Notes: generated from the sequence alone by a model not told the origin. Counted from the stretch's first letter, positions 6,719 to 12,695 are shown. The stretch: DNA of 16,234 nucleotides from CAIZIN01 sp964483025 (GCA_964483025.1 CAYZZT010000014.1:1-16234); one strand, 5' to 3'. Translations and numbers: made by a program.

Positions 6719-6747
6719 TTATTAGTTTGTAAAAAAATAATCAAACA

Positions 6748-6779
6748 AAAAAATGCTATCGTAAACGATAGCATTTTTT
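6748..6779 (+). terminator. intrinsic terminator after xthA
   Basis: AAAAATGCTATCG/CGATAGCATTTTT stem with loop TAAA. It is A/T-flanked on both sides and could serve both strands. Confidence 0.85.
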
Positions 6780-6861
6780 ATTCTTCATTCTAAAAATCAA
6801 AACTATATATGAAATGCAATTTTTAGGAAACCATACATAGTTTAAAAAGTCATAAAATCAT

Positions 6862-8055
6862 TTATTTAAGCGTCCAAACTGCAACAGCCTTATCTTTGGT
6901 ATTAAAAGATACCACCTTTATATCACCAATTTTATTATGTATTTTTTTGAATGCTTCTAATGTACTTTCTTTTACATTTTCATGTGTCCATTTACATTCA
7001 TACAAATCAGGCACAAGACCAACTCCCTCCAAAACAAAATCAATTTCATTTTTTGCCTTATCTCTCCAATAATAAACATTTTTAAGCGGTGCTCCCAAAC
7101 CTCGGAGTGTAACCTGTTCCAAAACAGATCCAATATCTTGCCTAGTTGGATCAATAAATGTCCTAAAATCATTTAAAATATAATTACGAATACCAGTATC
7201 TAAAAAATATATTTTTGGTGCCTTTGAAATCTCTTTTAATTTATTTTTGAAAAATGGAATAACTTTAATGCATACATAGATATTCTCTAAAATTTTAATG
7301 TATTTTTTTAAAGATATGAAAGAATATCCTGTTACCTCACTTAATGTTTTATAATCGGTCTGGCTACCTTGTATAACAGCTAGGCTCTTTAATAAGCTAA
7401 TAAATTTGTCGGATTCCACAAGACCGGCTATATCCCTAACTTCTCTTAGAAATAAGGTATTGTAGATATTTTCCAATATTAATTCTTTTTTTGTGTAATC
7501 CGACTCAGTTACCACTTTTGGATATCCACCATACGCCATGTATTCAGAAGTAACTTGCCGTAATTCTCGCTCATATATTTTTATGTCTTTATTCTCTTCC
7601 ATGAGTTTATAAATATCAGGTTTTTTATATGAAATAAATTCTTGTAGTGAAAAAGGCATCACTTCAAGTATTAAAACTCTACCTACGAGATATTTTAGAG
7701 ATTGAATTGCAATATCTGGAGCTGAAGAACCAGATACAATTATTTTTACATCTGGGTGTGTGTCATACAAATATTTGAGTATTGTTCCACTCTTTTTTAT
7801 ATATTGTATTTCATCAAAAAATACGATGCTTTTCCCTTTCATATACCTATCATAAAAAGCATCTGGATCAGATTTAAATTCCTTTGCTAGAGATTGCTTA
7901 TCAAAAGTATAAGAAGCAGTATTTTCCATACTCGATAACACATGTGCAACAAGGGTTGTTTTGCCGGCCTGTCTTGGACCAGTCAACGCAATAATCTCCT
8001 TTTCAGAAAGCATATTCCTAAGTTGCTTTTCCGCAAATCTATATATATATATCAT
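6862..8055 (-). CDS. AAA_14/DUF4143 ATPase (copy 2)
   Basis: This 397-aa protein is a second AAA_14-DUF4143 ATPase. Walker A is GPRQAGKTT (26-34). Walker B is IVFFDEIQYI (D81/E82). The sensor strand is IIVSGSSAPDI, followed by VGR. A winged-helix-like region (about 235-262, TLSEVTGYSFISLKKYIKIL) precedes the DUF4143 signature IYFLDTGIRN. A nuclease-like pair follows, NEIDFVLE and YECKWT, near the C-terminus. It is only distantly similar to copy 1 but has the same domain order. ATG 8055 is chosen over GTG 8061 because the -10 box TAATAT ends seven bases before it. The gene sits inside a segment bounded by two copies of the xthA 3' end, so it was probably acquired by insertion. Its molecular role is unknown. 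Confidence 0.93.
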   Translation of the reverse strand: MIYIYRFAEKQLRNMLSEKEIIALTGPRQAGKTTLVAHVLSSMENTASYTFDKQSLAKEFKSDPDAFYDRYMKGKSIVFFDEIQYIKKSGTILKYLYDTHPDVKIIVSGSSAPDIAIQSLKYLVGRVLILEVMPFSLQEFISYKKPDIYKLMEENKDIKIYERELRQVTSEYMAYGGYPKVVTESDYTKKELILENIYNTLFLREVRDIAGLVESDKFISLLKSLAVIQGSQTDYKTLSEVTGYSFISLKKYIKILENIYVCIKVIPFFKNKLKEISKAPKIYFLDTGIRNYILNDFRTFIDPTRQDIGSVLEQVTLRGLGAPLKNVYYWRDKAKNEIDFVLEGVGLVPDLYECKWTHENVKESTLEAFKKIHNKIGDIKVVSFNTKDKAVAVWTLK

Positions 8056-8058
8056 ACT

Positions 8059-8121
8059 CACAATATTAACATACTAGTCAATTCTGTGCAACACAGAATT
8101 AACATAGTAGTGAATTCTGTG
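8059..8121. promoter_or_regulatory. twin 30-bp palindromes (candidate operator) before ATPase 2
   Basis: Two 30-bp units, 8059-8088 and 8092-8121, are separated by CAA, again giving a 33-bp period. They differ at four positions. The distal unit has perfect nine-base arms, CACAGAATT/AATTCTGTG; the proximal one has CACAATATT/AATTCTGTG. The promoter -10 lies in the proximal unit and the -35 spans the junction. The geometry is identical to that of 2812-2874 although the sequence is unrelated. Confidence 0.75.
8063..8091 (-). promoter_or_regulatory. promoter of ATPase 2, leaderless
   Basis: TTGCAC (8086-8091), 17-bp spacer, TAATAT (8063-8068) on the minus strand, then seven bases to the ATG at 8055. 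Confidence 0.6.
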
Positions 8122-8134
8122 TAAAAGCACATTT

Positions 8135-8163
8135 TAGCCATATTTTGCAACGCAATTTGGCTA
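8135..8163. other. hairpin near the insertion boundary
   Basis: TAGCCA..TTGC-AAC-GCAA..TGGCTA, ten paired bases with a small internal loop and no T tract. It lies about 35 bp from where xthA homology resumes, so it could mark the end of the inserted segment. Confidence 0.4.
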
Positions 8164-8198
8164 TTCAAAACGCACGAGGGCTACAGTGTCATTTTTTC

Positions 8199-8297
8199 GT
8201 CTCCCCCGCTCTTAAAAACAAAAATAAAAAAGCCGAAATCCTCGACCAAATTTTCGGATCAGATCATTGCCCTGTCAGCATAGATATTAGTTTTTAG
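8199..8297 (+). pseudogene. displaced 3' end of xthA
   Basis: This stretch repeats the last third-hundred codons of xthA. GTCTCCCCCGCTCT (14 bp) and a 48-bp block (8225-8272 versus 6646-6693) are identical, both at an offset of exactly 1,579 bp. Translated in frame it gives VSPALKNKNKKAEILD..GSDHCPVSIDISF and a stop, against VSPALESKIKKAEILD..GSDHCPIGLVVSL in the intact gene. There is no start codon or upstream xthA sequence. It is best read as the original gene end, pushed away when the ATPase 2 segment brought in a replacement tail. Confidence 0.8.
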
Positions 8298-8337
8298 TCG
8301 TTAGTCGTTAGTCTTTAGTCTTTAGTAAAGCAAAAAA

Positions 8338-8377
8338 ACAAAGGGTACGGTTAACCGTACCCTTTGTTTTTGTTTTT
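8338..8377. terminator. bidirectional terminator
   Basis: A 30-bp perfect palindrome (ACAAAGGGTACGGTT and its complement), preceded by an A tract and followed by a T tract. It serves the minus-strand gene at 8395 and, by inference, was once the xthA terminator. Confidence 0.85.
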
Positions 8378-8394
8378 TTCTTACCAACTTTAAA

Positions 8395-8676
8395 CTACAA
8401 AACTGCTTCTAATTTTTTTGCTGCATCTGCATATGCTTCAGAAATTTTCTTTAAAAGCTCCGCTGTGTGAGCGACTTCTTGTGGCGTAGCGATTTTATTA
8501 TCGAGAGAAATTGGTTGTCCTAAGTGTGTAAGAAAATTTACAACTTCTGGCTCCAGATCCTGCAATTCCCCACCTTCTGCCATTTGGCGAATATTCAATA
8601 AAGCCTGTTGAGCTTTTTCAAACTTCTCAATGGTTCCAGAAGTTAAAGGCTCTGTCTGTTTTCCTTCTAATAACAT
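8395..8676 (-). CDS. orphan 93-aa helical protein
   Basis: I do not recognise this protein. The frame opens at 8703, but ATG 8676 (MLLEGKQTEPLTSG) is preferred because a TATAAT box at 8709-8714 would start transcription near 8702. The product is small, acidic and predicted to be largely helical: TIEKFEKAQQALLNIRQMAEG, then a loop with a proline (LGQPISLDNKIATPQEV), then an amphipathic helix (AELLKKISEAYADAAKKLEAVL). There is no catalytic or metal-binding motif, signal peptide or membrane segment. Such a protein might be an adaptor or part of a coiled-coil, but that is a guess. It is monocistronic and convergent with the xthA remnant. Confidence 0.65.
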   Translation of the reverse strand: MLLEGKQTEPLTSGTIEKFEKAQQALLNIRQMAEGGELQDLEPEVVNFLTHLGQPISLDNKIATPQEVAHTAELLKKISEAYADAAKKLEAVL

Positions 8677-8708
8677 AATTTTTATCAAGTTTATTAATAA
8701 CAAATATA

Positions 8709-8736
8709 ATTATAACATAGATATAAATTCTTTGAA
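8709..8736 (-). promoter_or_regulatory. promoter of the 93-aa gene
   Basis: TTCAAA (8731-8736), 16-bp spacer, perfect TATAAT (8709-8714) on the minus strand. Confidence 0.5.
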
Positions 8737-8807
8737 TTAGTAATTCTTTGTTTTATATTATTTTTACATTTTTCATTTTACATTTTTAATTTTACATTAA
8801 TCTCACC

Positions 8808-8957
8808 CCACTTACACAGACGCCATATTAAAATTAACCAGGAAACGGGTACTTAGAGGAGAGAGTTTTATTGCCTTTGTTACTTTCATAACTTGAGCCA
8901 ACACTCATACCTGCCTCCCAATCCGTTTTCTTTTGGTGTCTGTGTAGCTAGGGTAGA
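8808..8957 (+). ncRNA. candidate structured RNA with a long closing stem
   Basis: ACACAGACGCC pairs with GGTGTCTGTGT (11 bp, one wobble) across about 130 bases. Below it CCC can pair with GGG, and inside it AGGAAACGG pairs with CCGTTTTCT. No ORF is evident. The interior contains AGAGGAGAGAGT (8855-8866), preceded by CGGGTA; the same 12-mer recurs twice on the minus strand near 12.6 and 12.9 kb. Orientation is taken from that motif. No convincing promoter or terminator was found, so it may be part of a longer transcript. Confidence 0.35.
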
Positions 8958-8968
8958 TTTATGTATTT

Positions 8969-8996
8969 TGTCATCTTTGCGAATGCGAAGATCCAT
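8969..8996. repeat. solo end hairpin of the palindromic element family
   Basis: TGTCATCTTTGCG and CGAAGATCCA form the same TGTCAT..ATCCA hairpin unit as the element ends, with a different stem sequence. Confidence 0.55.
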
Positions 8997-9011
8997 GATT
9001 ATATAATTCTT

Positions 9012-9095
9012 TACCAAAAAGTTTACAAAATATTTTTGCAAACTTTATAAGTAGCCCGAGTATCGTTCGAGCAATACGTCTGCACCACGCAGATT
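9012..9095 (-). other. structured spacer motif, copy 1
   Basis: On the minus strand: hairpin A (TCTGC-GTGGT-GCAGA), then ATTGCTCGA pairing with TCGGGC and followed by TACTT (hairpin B), then AAAGTTT/AAACTTT (hairpin C) followed by TTGGTA. Copies 2 and 3 share the order and flanks while the stems differ in a pairing-preserving way. It lies downstream of the 103-aa gene. Confidence 0.5.
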
Positions 9096-9142
9096 ACCTA
9101 CAGTACGATGTGAGCGGTTATTTCTGCAGGATAACTCCTGAA

Positions 9143-9168
9143 AAATTTTTCTGTTGCCAGGAAAATTT
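9143..9168 (-). terminator. terminator after the 103-aa gene
   Basis: On the minus strand AAATTTTCCTG-GCAA-CAGAAAAATTT, a ten-pair stem with a GNRA-type loop and a short T run. It follows the stop by about 15 bases, and a further small hairpin GCGTT/AACGC overlaps the stop. Confidence 0.5.
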
Positions 9169-9183
9169 TCAAACCCCGCGTTC

Positions 9184-9495
9184 TTAACGCAGTTTCTGTC
9201 GCTTGGAAGAAGTTTTGGCTTTGCGAAGCTTTTCAAACTCCAACAAAAACCGGACTTTATCAGAAAGCGTCGTGTAGTTCCCTAACACGAACCCATGCTG
9301 ATTCGCCTGGTCCAAGATCTCCTCCACCAGGCCCCGTGATTTAACAGGAATGGTCGGTTGCGCAACTTTTTCGAGCTGTGCTTCCACCACATCCTGAAAC
9401 CACTGAGCAATGGCTTTCGCGACAGCTGGAGAGTTATCCAGAACGATCCGCATTGCGGTTTCGTCCAGATACTTCCAGCCTTCGGAGGTTTTCAT
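9184..9495 (-). CDS. orphan 103-aa protein of the G+C-rich array
   Basis: I do not recognise this protein. It starts MKTSEGWKYLDET at ATG 9495 with a possible weak ribosome site (AGGG six bases upstream). Two amphipathic helices are likely (AVAKAIAQWFQDVVEAQLEKV and SRGLVEEILDQANQHGF), then SDKVRFLLEFEKLRKAK and a strongly basic tail ending SSKRQKLR, suggesting nucleic-acid contact, though no named domain is visible. Codon use is richer in C and G than in flanking genes such as ATPase 2, and it is the last gene of a four-gene minus-strand array. Hairpins bound it on both sides. Transfer from a higher-G+C source is inferred. Confidence 0.6.
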   Translation of the reverse strand: MKTSEGWKYLDETAMRIVLDNSPAVAKAIAQWFQDVVEAQLEKVAQPTIPVKSRGLVEEILDQANQHGFVLGNYTTLSDKVRFLLEFEKLRKAKTSSKRQKLR

Positions 9496-9540
9496 GATTT
9501 CCCTATCAACTCACCACACCATGTGATAAATTGAATAAGA

Positions 9541-9561
9541 AGGAGATTTTACGTATCTCCT
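9541..9561 (-). terminator. terminator between the 115-aa and 103-aa genes
   Basis: AGGAGAT/ATCTCCT with a seven-base loop and, on the minus strand, TCTTATT after it. Confidence 0.6.
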
Positions 9562-9567
9562 GAAACG

Positions 9568-9584
9568 CCAGCCACCATAGCTGG
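9568..9584 (-). repeat. CCAGC/GCTGG hairpin after the 115-aa gene
   Basis: CCAGCTATGGTGGCTGG on the minus strand, ten bases after the stop. It is identical, base for base, to 10150-10166 downstream of the 347-aa gene; a shorter relative follows the 212-aa gene. Confidence 0.7.
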
Positions 9585-9594
9585 AAAAGCCTAA

Positions 9595-9942
9595 TCAGTA
9601 GTACGCCACGTCTTTTGTGGCATACACTTCGATGCCGTTTTTCAAAACAGCACTGATAGTCTGACGACCCGGGCACTCACCCTGGTAGGCGAGCATCTCA
9701 ATGTCCAGAGGCTCCACCATGGAGCCAAGTCTTTTAAGATTCTCAGTTCCTTCTGGGAGTTTGCCTTCCTCCCGAAGAAGAGTGAGGCACCACGCAAGGT
9801 GCTCCGGCCCATCGCAGACCCCTCTGGGGTCCACGATAATTTCGCAGAGCGGTTCCCCACTCATAATAATTGATCCCTCTTGAGGACTCCAGTTAAAATG
9901 GAGTCCTTTGCTATCGATGAAATGTAATTTATATGTTTTCAT
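9595..9942 (-). CDS. orphan 115-aa protein of the G+C-rich array
   Basis: I do not recognise this protein. ATG 9942 (MKTYKLHFIDSKG) is preferred to the upstream start at 9969, because the intervening codons (QKTKK) read through an A-rich leader and a long hairpin at 9970-10015. The sequence looks like alternating strands and turns: KLHFIDSKGLHFNW, SGEPLCEIIVDP, then HLAWCLTLLREEGKLP (helix), then ISAVLKNGIEVYATKDVAYY. Four cysteines (in GVCDGP, AWC, GECPG and PLCE) are spread out and do not form a recognisable metal site. No Shine-Dalgarno is visible. The G+C-richer codon use matches the neighbouring array genes. Confidence 0.6.
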   Translation of the reverse strand: MKTYKLHFIDSKGLHFNWSPQEGSIIMSGEPLCEIIVDPRGVCDGPEHLAWCLTLLREEGKLPEGTENLKRLGSMVEPLDIEMLAYQGECPGRQTISAVLKNGIEVYATKDVAYY

Positions 9943-9969
9943 TTTTTTTGTTTTTTGGTTCAATCTCAA

Positions 9970-10015
9970 GCTTCGGCGTAAAAAATTCTAAAAATAAAAC
10001 TCTTTACGCTAAAGC
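9970..10015 (-). promoter_or_regulatory. leader hairpin before the 115-aa gene
   Basis: GCTT..GCGTAAA pairs with TTTACGC..AAGC (11 pairs with a two-base internal loop) and ends 28 bases before the ATG at 9942. It could be an attenuator or RNA-stability element. Confidence 0.45.
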
Positions 10016-10043
10016 CTGATTACCCATAAAAATGAAAACTTTC

Positions 10044-10166
10044 TACCAATGAGTTCACCAACTTTTGACTGATAAACTCAAGAAGTAGCTTGAGCCGATA
10101 TAGAATCGACTCAAGCAATTTGAGCAGCGATTCGTCGTTGCTCAGTCGACCAGCCACCATAGCTGG
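10044..10166 (-). other. structured spacer motif, copy 2
   Basis: On the minus strand: hairpin A CCAGC-TATGGTG-GCTGG (10150-10166), an extra TGAGCA..TGCTCA hairpin with a four-base loop (10121-10144), hairpin B GCTTGAG..CTCAAGC (10088-10116) with an inner CGAT/ATCG, flanked by ATT and TACTT, then hairpin C TGAGTT/AACTCA (10050-10080) and TTGGTA. It lies between the 347-aa and 115-aa genes. Confidence 0.55.
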
Positions 10167-10221
10167 GTTTAACCGCCCACTTTTTTACCGAAGAAAGTGG
10201 AAACTTCTTGCCTTTTTAAGG

Positions 10222-11265
10222 CTACTTGATGTGGCGTTTGATCACATCGACGACTTGCTCGAGAGTCAAGCTCGAGCTCACACCCTGAGGACTTCCGAAG
10301 ATGTCCCCACGACCACCCCATCCGGGCTCCATTACTTGGAGGTCCACCAATGCCGACGGCAGATCACACGGAACGTGCGAGTCGTACCGACACACCGTGA
10401 ATTTGGCGTAAGTCCCTTTGGACGAATCCTTGGGATCCACCGGCATTTCGGGGTTCATCGCCACCACCACTGGAGCGACTTCGTACCCGAGATTGGTCGC
10501 GAAGCGGTGGGTGCTGACCACCGTCGCGATTTCAACACTTGCGACATAAATGTCGCTAGATCCGCAGGTGTTGCAAAAACCGCATCCACGGCCAGGGCGC
10601 CAGTTCGTACTTCCGCCGCAATTTTGGCAAAAGATTCCGGTGTATACCTCAACCGTCGATGCCTTGCGTGCATCGATGAGCTCGCGGTCGTGAGCAGAAA
10701 TCAATTCCGCCACTTCCGCTTCCTTGCCGTCGCCGGCGAGGACTTCGGACACCCACAGAACGCGGGCATCTAGACCGAGTTTGAAGTCACAGGCCTTCCG
10801 CGCGATGGCGGACACCAACGGCGACGGCTTACCAGACGCGGGACCAAGGCGATCAAAGCAACCGATTGCCGAGACGAGCTCGGCATCAATCACCTTGCCT
10901 TCTTGGCGATTCACAATCACCGCCATAGCGGTGACGCTGTCCGCATCGGGCCGGACCGTCGCTAGCACCCAGTTTTCGAACGGGAGTTCGTGACTGGAAA
11001 GTACCAATGCCTGCTCACAGGCCGACGGTGTTTCCGCCGTTGATTCCGGACCATGGTGGTCAAGATTCGCGTAGCACCGGCTCGCGAGAGCCGGAATTGT
11101 CACCTCAATGCCGTAAACCGGGGCGTAGCCGGTCGCGAAGCACCGCGGACAATTAAGCCCGTCAACTTCACCACTAGAATGCGAACAAACTCCGCACTGT
11201 TGGCGGAAAATTTCTTCATTGCTTTCGGCGCCTTGTGGGCGCGGGTCGAATTGTTTGAATAACAT
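10222..11265 (-). CDS. divergent DHH/DHHA1-like phosphoesterase with two zinc-ribbon clusters
   Basis: This 347-aa protein carries pieces of the DHH phosphoesterase superfamily, metal-dependent nucleases and phosphatases. They are NLDHHGPE (D69-H70-H71), TVRPDADSVTAMAVI (D107, D109), which looks like the family's first D-x-D motif, and GWGGRGDIFG (315-324), like the DHHA1 glycine signature. In standard DHH proteins the D-x-D motif comes before DHH; here it follows, so the core may be permuted. Cysteines at 24, 27, 39 and 42 and again at 213, 216, 228, 231 and 234 look like two zinc ribbons, possibly for nucleic-acid binding. The gene is markedly G+C-rich and probably acquired. No Shine-Dalgarno is seen; the leader is long and hairpin-rich. 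The superfamily call is moderate, the reaction unknown. Confidence 0.6.
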   Translation of the reverse strand: MLFKQFDPRPQGAESNEEIFRQQCGVCSHSSGEVDGLNCPRCFATGYAPVYGIEVTIPALASRCYANLDHHGPESTAETPSACEQALVLSSHELPFENWVLATVRPDADSVTAMAVIVNRQEGKVIDAELVSAIGCFDRLGPASGKPSPLVSAIARKACDFKLGLDARVLWVSEVLAGDGKEAEVAELISAHDRELIDARKASTVEVYTGIFCQNCGGSTNWRPGRGCGFCNTCGSSDIYVASVEIATVVSTHRFATNLGYEVAPVVVAMNPEMPVDPKDSSKGTYAKFTVCRYDSHVPCDLPSALVDLQVMEPGWGGRGDIFGSPQGVSSSLTLEQVVDVIKRHIK

Positions 11266-11291
11266 TTTTGTCTGTCACCCACCAAAAATTT

Positions 11292-11399
11292 GTCAGAATT
11301 TTTTTGTCTGACGACACGGATTTTTATTTGTGTTGCCGTGCGTTATTGAATCTTCAACAGGTGAAGTGAGGGGCACTAGTATCCCCCTCCTTCACCTGT
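11292..11399 (-). promoter_or_regulatory. hairpin-rich leader of the 347-aa gene
   Basis: Contains GTCAGA/TCTGAC (11292-11312), CACGG/CCGTG (11315-11340) and a strong hairpin. In the last, ACAGGTGAAG..GAGGGG (11357-11373) pairs with CCCCTC..CTTCACCTGT (11384-11399): 16 pairs with one bulge and a ten-base loop. It has no T tract. It is probably in the 5' leader and may be regulatory. No convincing promoter was found. Confidence 0.5.
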
Positions 11400-11417
11400 C
11401 GAATGAGTTTAATTAAC

Positions 11418-11445
11418 CTGGATTCTCGCATTCGCGAGAATGACA
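11418..11445. repeat. solo end hairpin of the palindromic element family
   Basis: CTGGATTCTCGC..GCGAGAATGACA, the TGTCATTC..GAATCCAG end unit in inverse orientation, alone. Confidence 0.65.
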
Positions 11446-11454
11446 AATTATTAT

Positions 11455-11553
11455 TACCTATGACACAACAAATATTTTGATATTTGCGATGCCAATAAGT
11501 AGCTTGAGCCGATGTGAAAATCTAACTCAAGCAATTGGCCGGTACCACCAGCC
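11455..11553 (-). other. structured spacer motif, copy 3
   Basis: On the minus strand: hairpin A GGCTGG-TGGTA-CCGGCC (11537-11553), hairpin B ATT-GCTTGAG..CTCAAGC-TACTT (11502-11532), and an AT hairpin AAATAT/ATATTT (11470-11485), followed by TAGGTA. It lies between the 212-aa and 347-aa genes. Confidence 0.5.
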
Positions 11554-11715
11554 TGTAACCAGCTCTTTTTCTAAACATAACTCGTGAAAGTTAGAGGTCT
11601 AACCAGTGCAAAGGCACTGATGTTTATAGTCGAGTAAGAGCAAACTGACTTCCTGCTTTTTTCCGAGTGAAGGACATCTTGCCTGAGAATTTCAGAACAA
11701 GCGTTTTGCACCCAA
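11554..11715. other. spacer without recognisable content
   Basis: I see no convincing ORF, promoter or known RNA here. A 60-codon minus-strand frame runs through it but has no ribosome site and unlikely composition. Confidence 0.3.
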
Positions 11716-11729
11716 CCAGCCGAGGCTGG
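11716..11729 (-). repeat. CCAGCC/GGCTGG hairpin after the 212-aa gene
   Basis: CCAGCC-TC-GGCTGG on the minus strand, 16 bases after the stop and preceded by GCTTT, as in the copy at 9568. Confidence 0.5.
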
Positions 11730-11745
11730 AAAGCTCCTACACATC

Positions 11746-12384
11746 TCAAGCACCGAGAGCGACCAAATAGGCGGAAACCACCTTAATGGCCTCCGACCTC
11801 CACATCGTCACGGTGCCGACGCTATATTCATAAGGGTTGATACCCTGATGATCAACCCACGATGGAATAGGTGGTGTTACCGTTTCCTCTGGGAGTTTCC
11901 TCCGGACAAGCCGGAAATTTATTTTTTTGGCGGTTCTCAAAATTGCTATTCTGAGTATTGTATCCCGCGGATCTCCCGCATGAGATGAGTAAAATCCACC
12001 CCTCCGCTCAGCGTCTGTTCGAAGAATCTCAGGGGGATATCCCCCGGTGTAAACTTCTTCTATCAAAAAACCATCCTTGACCAGAGGATAGACCTCAAAC
12101 ACGAGGTCGTCACTCTGATTCGCTTGAATGGTGTAACCCACCTCCTGGCAGACTTCCACCAAAGTCCTCACGGGGACGTTTAACGTCCTCGATTTTTTCG
12201 TGTTTTGTTCTTTCCACTCAGAGAACGAGATGTCTTCTGTTGATGAAAAGTCTTCTCCGTCTATTACGGGAATAACGGGTAGGGTTGCCGAAATCTTCTG
12301 TGCTGTCTCGTGGACAGCTTTGTCTTTTTGCATCTCTGCCCGACGTGCTTCATTTTTGTCCGTCTTTTTGAAAAAACTTAACAT
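11746..12384 (-). CDS. orphan 212-aa protein of the G+C-rich array
   Basis: I do not recognise this protein. It begins MLSFFKKTDKNEARRAEMQK at ATG 12384, with a basic, helical N-terminal 30 residues, then an acidic linker (DGEDFSSTEDISFSEWKEQ). The rest looks like a folded alpha/beta domain: VPVRTLVEVCQEVGYTIQ (helix), LVFEVYPLVKDGFLIEEVYTGG (strands), TILRIAILRTAKKINFRLV, and a C-terminal WRSEAIKVVSAYLVALGA. There are no metal clusters, signal peptide or membrane segment. Codon use is G+C-richer than the chromosome around it. A purine-rich GGTGGTGAGAAAG stretch just before the ATG may serve as a weak ribosome site. It heads the four-gene minus-strand array and lies about 700 bases downstream of a strong promoter at 13089-13117. 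Confidence 0.65.
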   Translation of the reverse strand: MLSFFKKTDKNEARRAEMQKDKAVHETAQKISATLPVIPVIDGEDFSSTEDISFSEWKEQNTKKSRTLNVPVRTLVEVCQEVGYTIQANQSDDLVFEVYPLVKDGFLIEEVYTGGYPPEILRTDAERRGGFYSSHAGDPRDTILRIAILRTAKKINFRLVRRKLPEETVTPPIPSWVDHQGINPYEYSVGTVTMWRSEAIKVVSAYLVALGA

Positions 12385-12470
12385 ACTTTCTCACCACCAC
12401 TCACATATCTGCCCGTTTTAGACTTCACCGTACTTTCTTTGTGTTGTACGAGGATAATTCCATGTGAATG

Positions 12471-12543
12471 AGGTGTGACTTGAATACAATCCTCCAAAAT
12501 AATAATTTAATATAAATGTTGAGGTTGTATTCAAATCACACCT
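12471..12543. repeat. long inverted repeat (~22 bp arms)
   Basis: AGGTGTGACTTGAATACAA at the left (12471-12494, continuing TCCTC) pairs with 12521-12543, with one mismatch and one bulge. The loop is 26 AT-rich bases. It lies in the untranslated region before the 212-aa gene. It could be a leader hairpin or the end of an element. Confidence 0.6.
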
Positions 12544-12639
12544 GTCCATCTATTTCATTAGATGAACTGATGCTTTCAATATTAAAATGTCAAAGATCTC
12601 CTACTCTTCCTCCTACTTAAGCGTTACTCTCTCCTCTTT

Positions 12640-12695
12640 ACCCGAACATGAAATTGTTTTTAGGGTTTACCCGAACAACTTTGTTGTTTTAGGGT
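12640..12695 (-). repeat. tandem pair of CCC-TAAA-..-GGG hairpins
   Basis: On the minus strand ACCC-TAAA-ACAAC-AAA-GTTGT-TC-GGGT (12669-12695) and ACCC-TAAA-AACA..TGTT-C-GGGT (12640-12666), 29 bp apart. A third member with changed but still pairing outer bases (TCC/GGA) is at 13036-13060. The conserved unpaired TAAA/TC suggests an RNA internal loop. Confidence 0.45.

Noticed and set aside
10090..10773. 227-aa plus-strand ORF opposite the DHH-like gene
   Set aside because: Shadow of the G+C-rich minus-strand gene, with Arg/His-rich low-complexity translation and no start signals.
11571..11753. 60-aa minus-strand ORF
   Set aside because: Overlaps the stop of the 212-aa gene, crosses a hairpin, and shows no ribosome site or protein-like pattern.
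9184..12384. True integron cassette array
   Set aside because: No attC core sites (RYYYAAC/GTTRRRY pairs) were seen in the hairpins and the nearby recombinase lacks evidence of being an integron integrase; kept only as an analogy.
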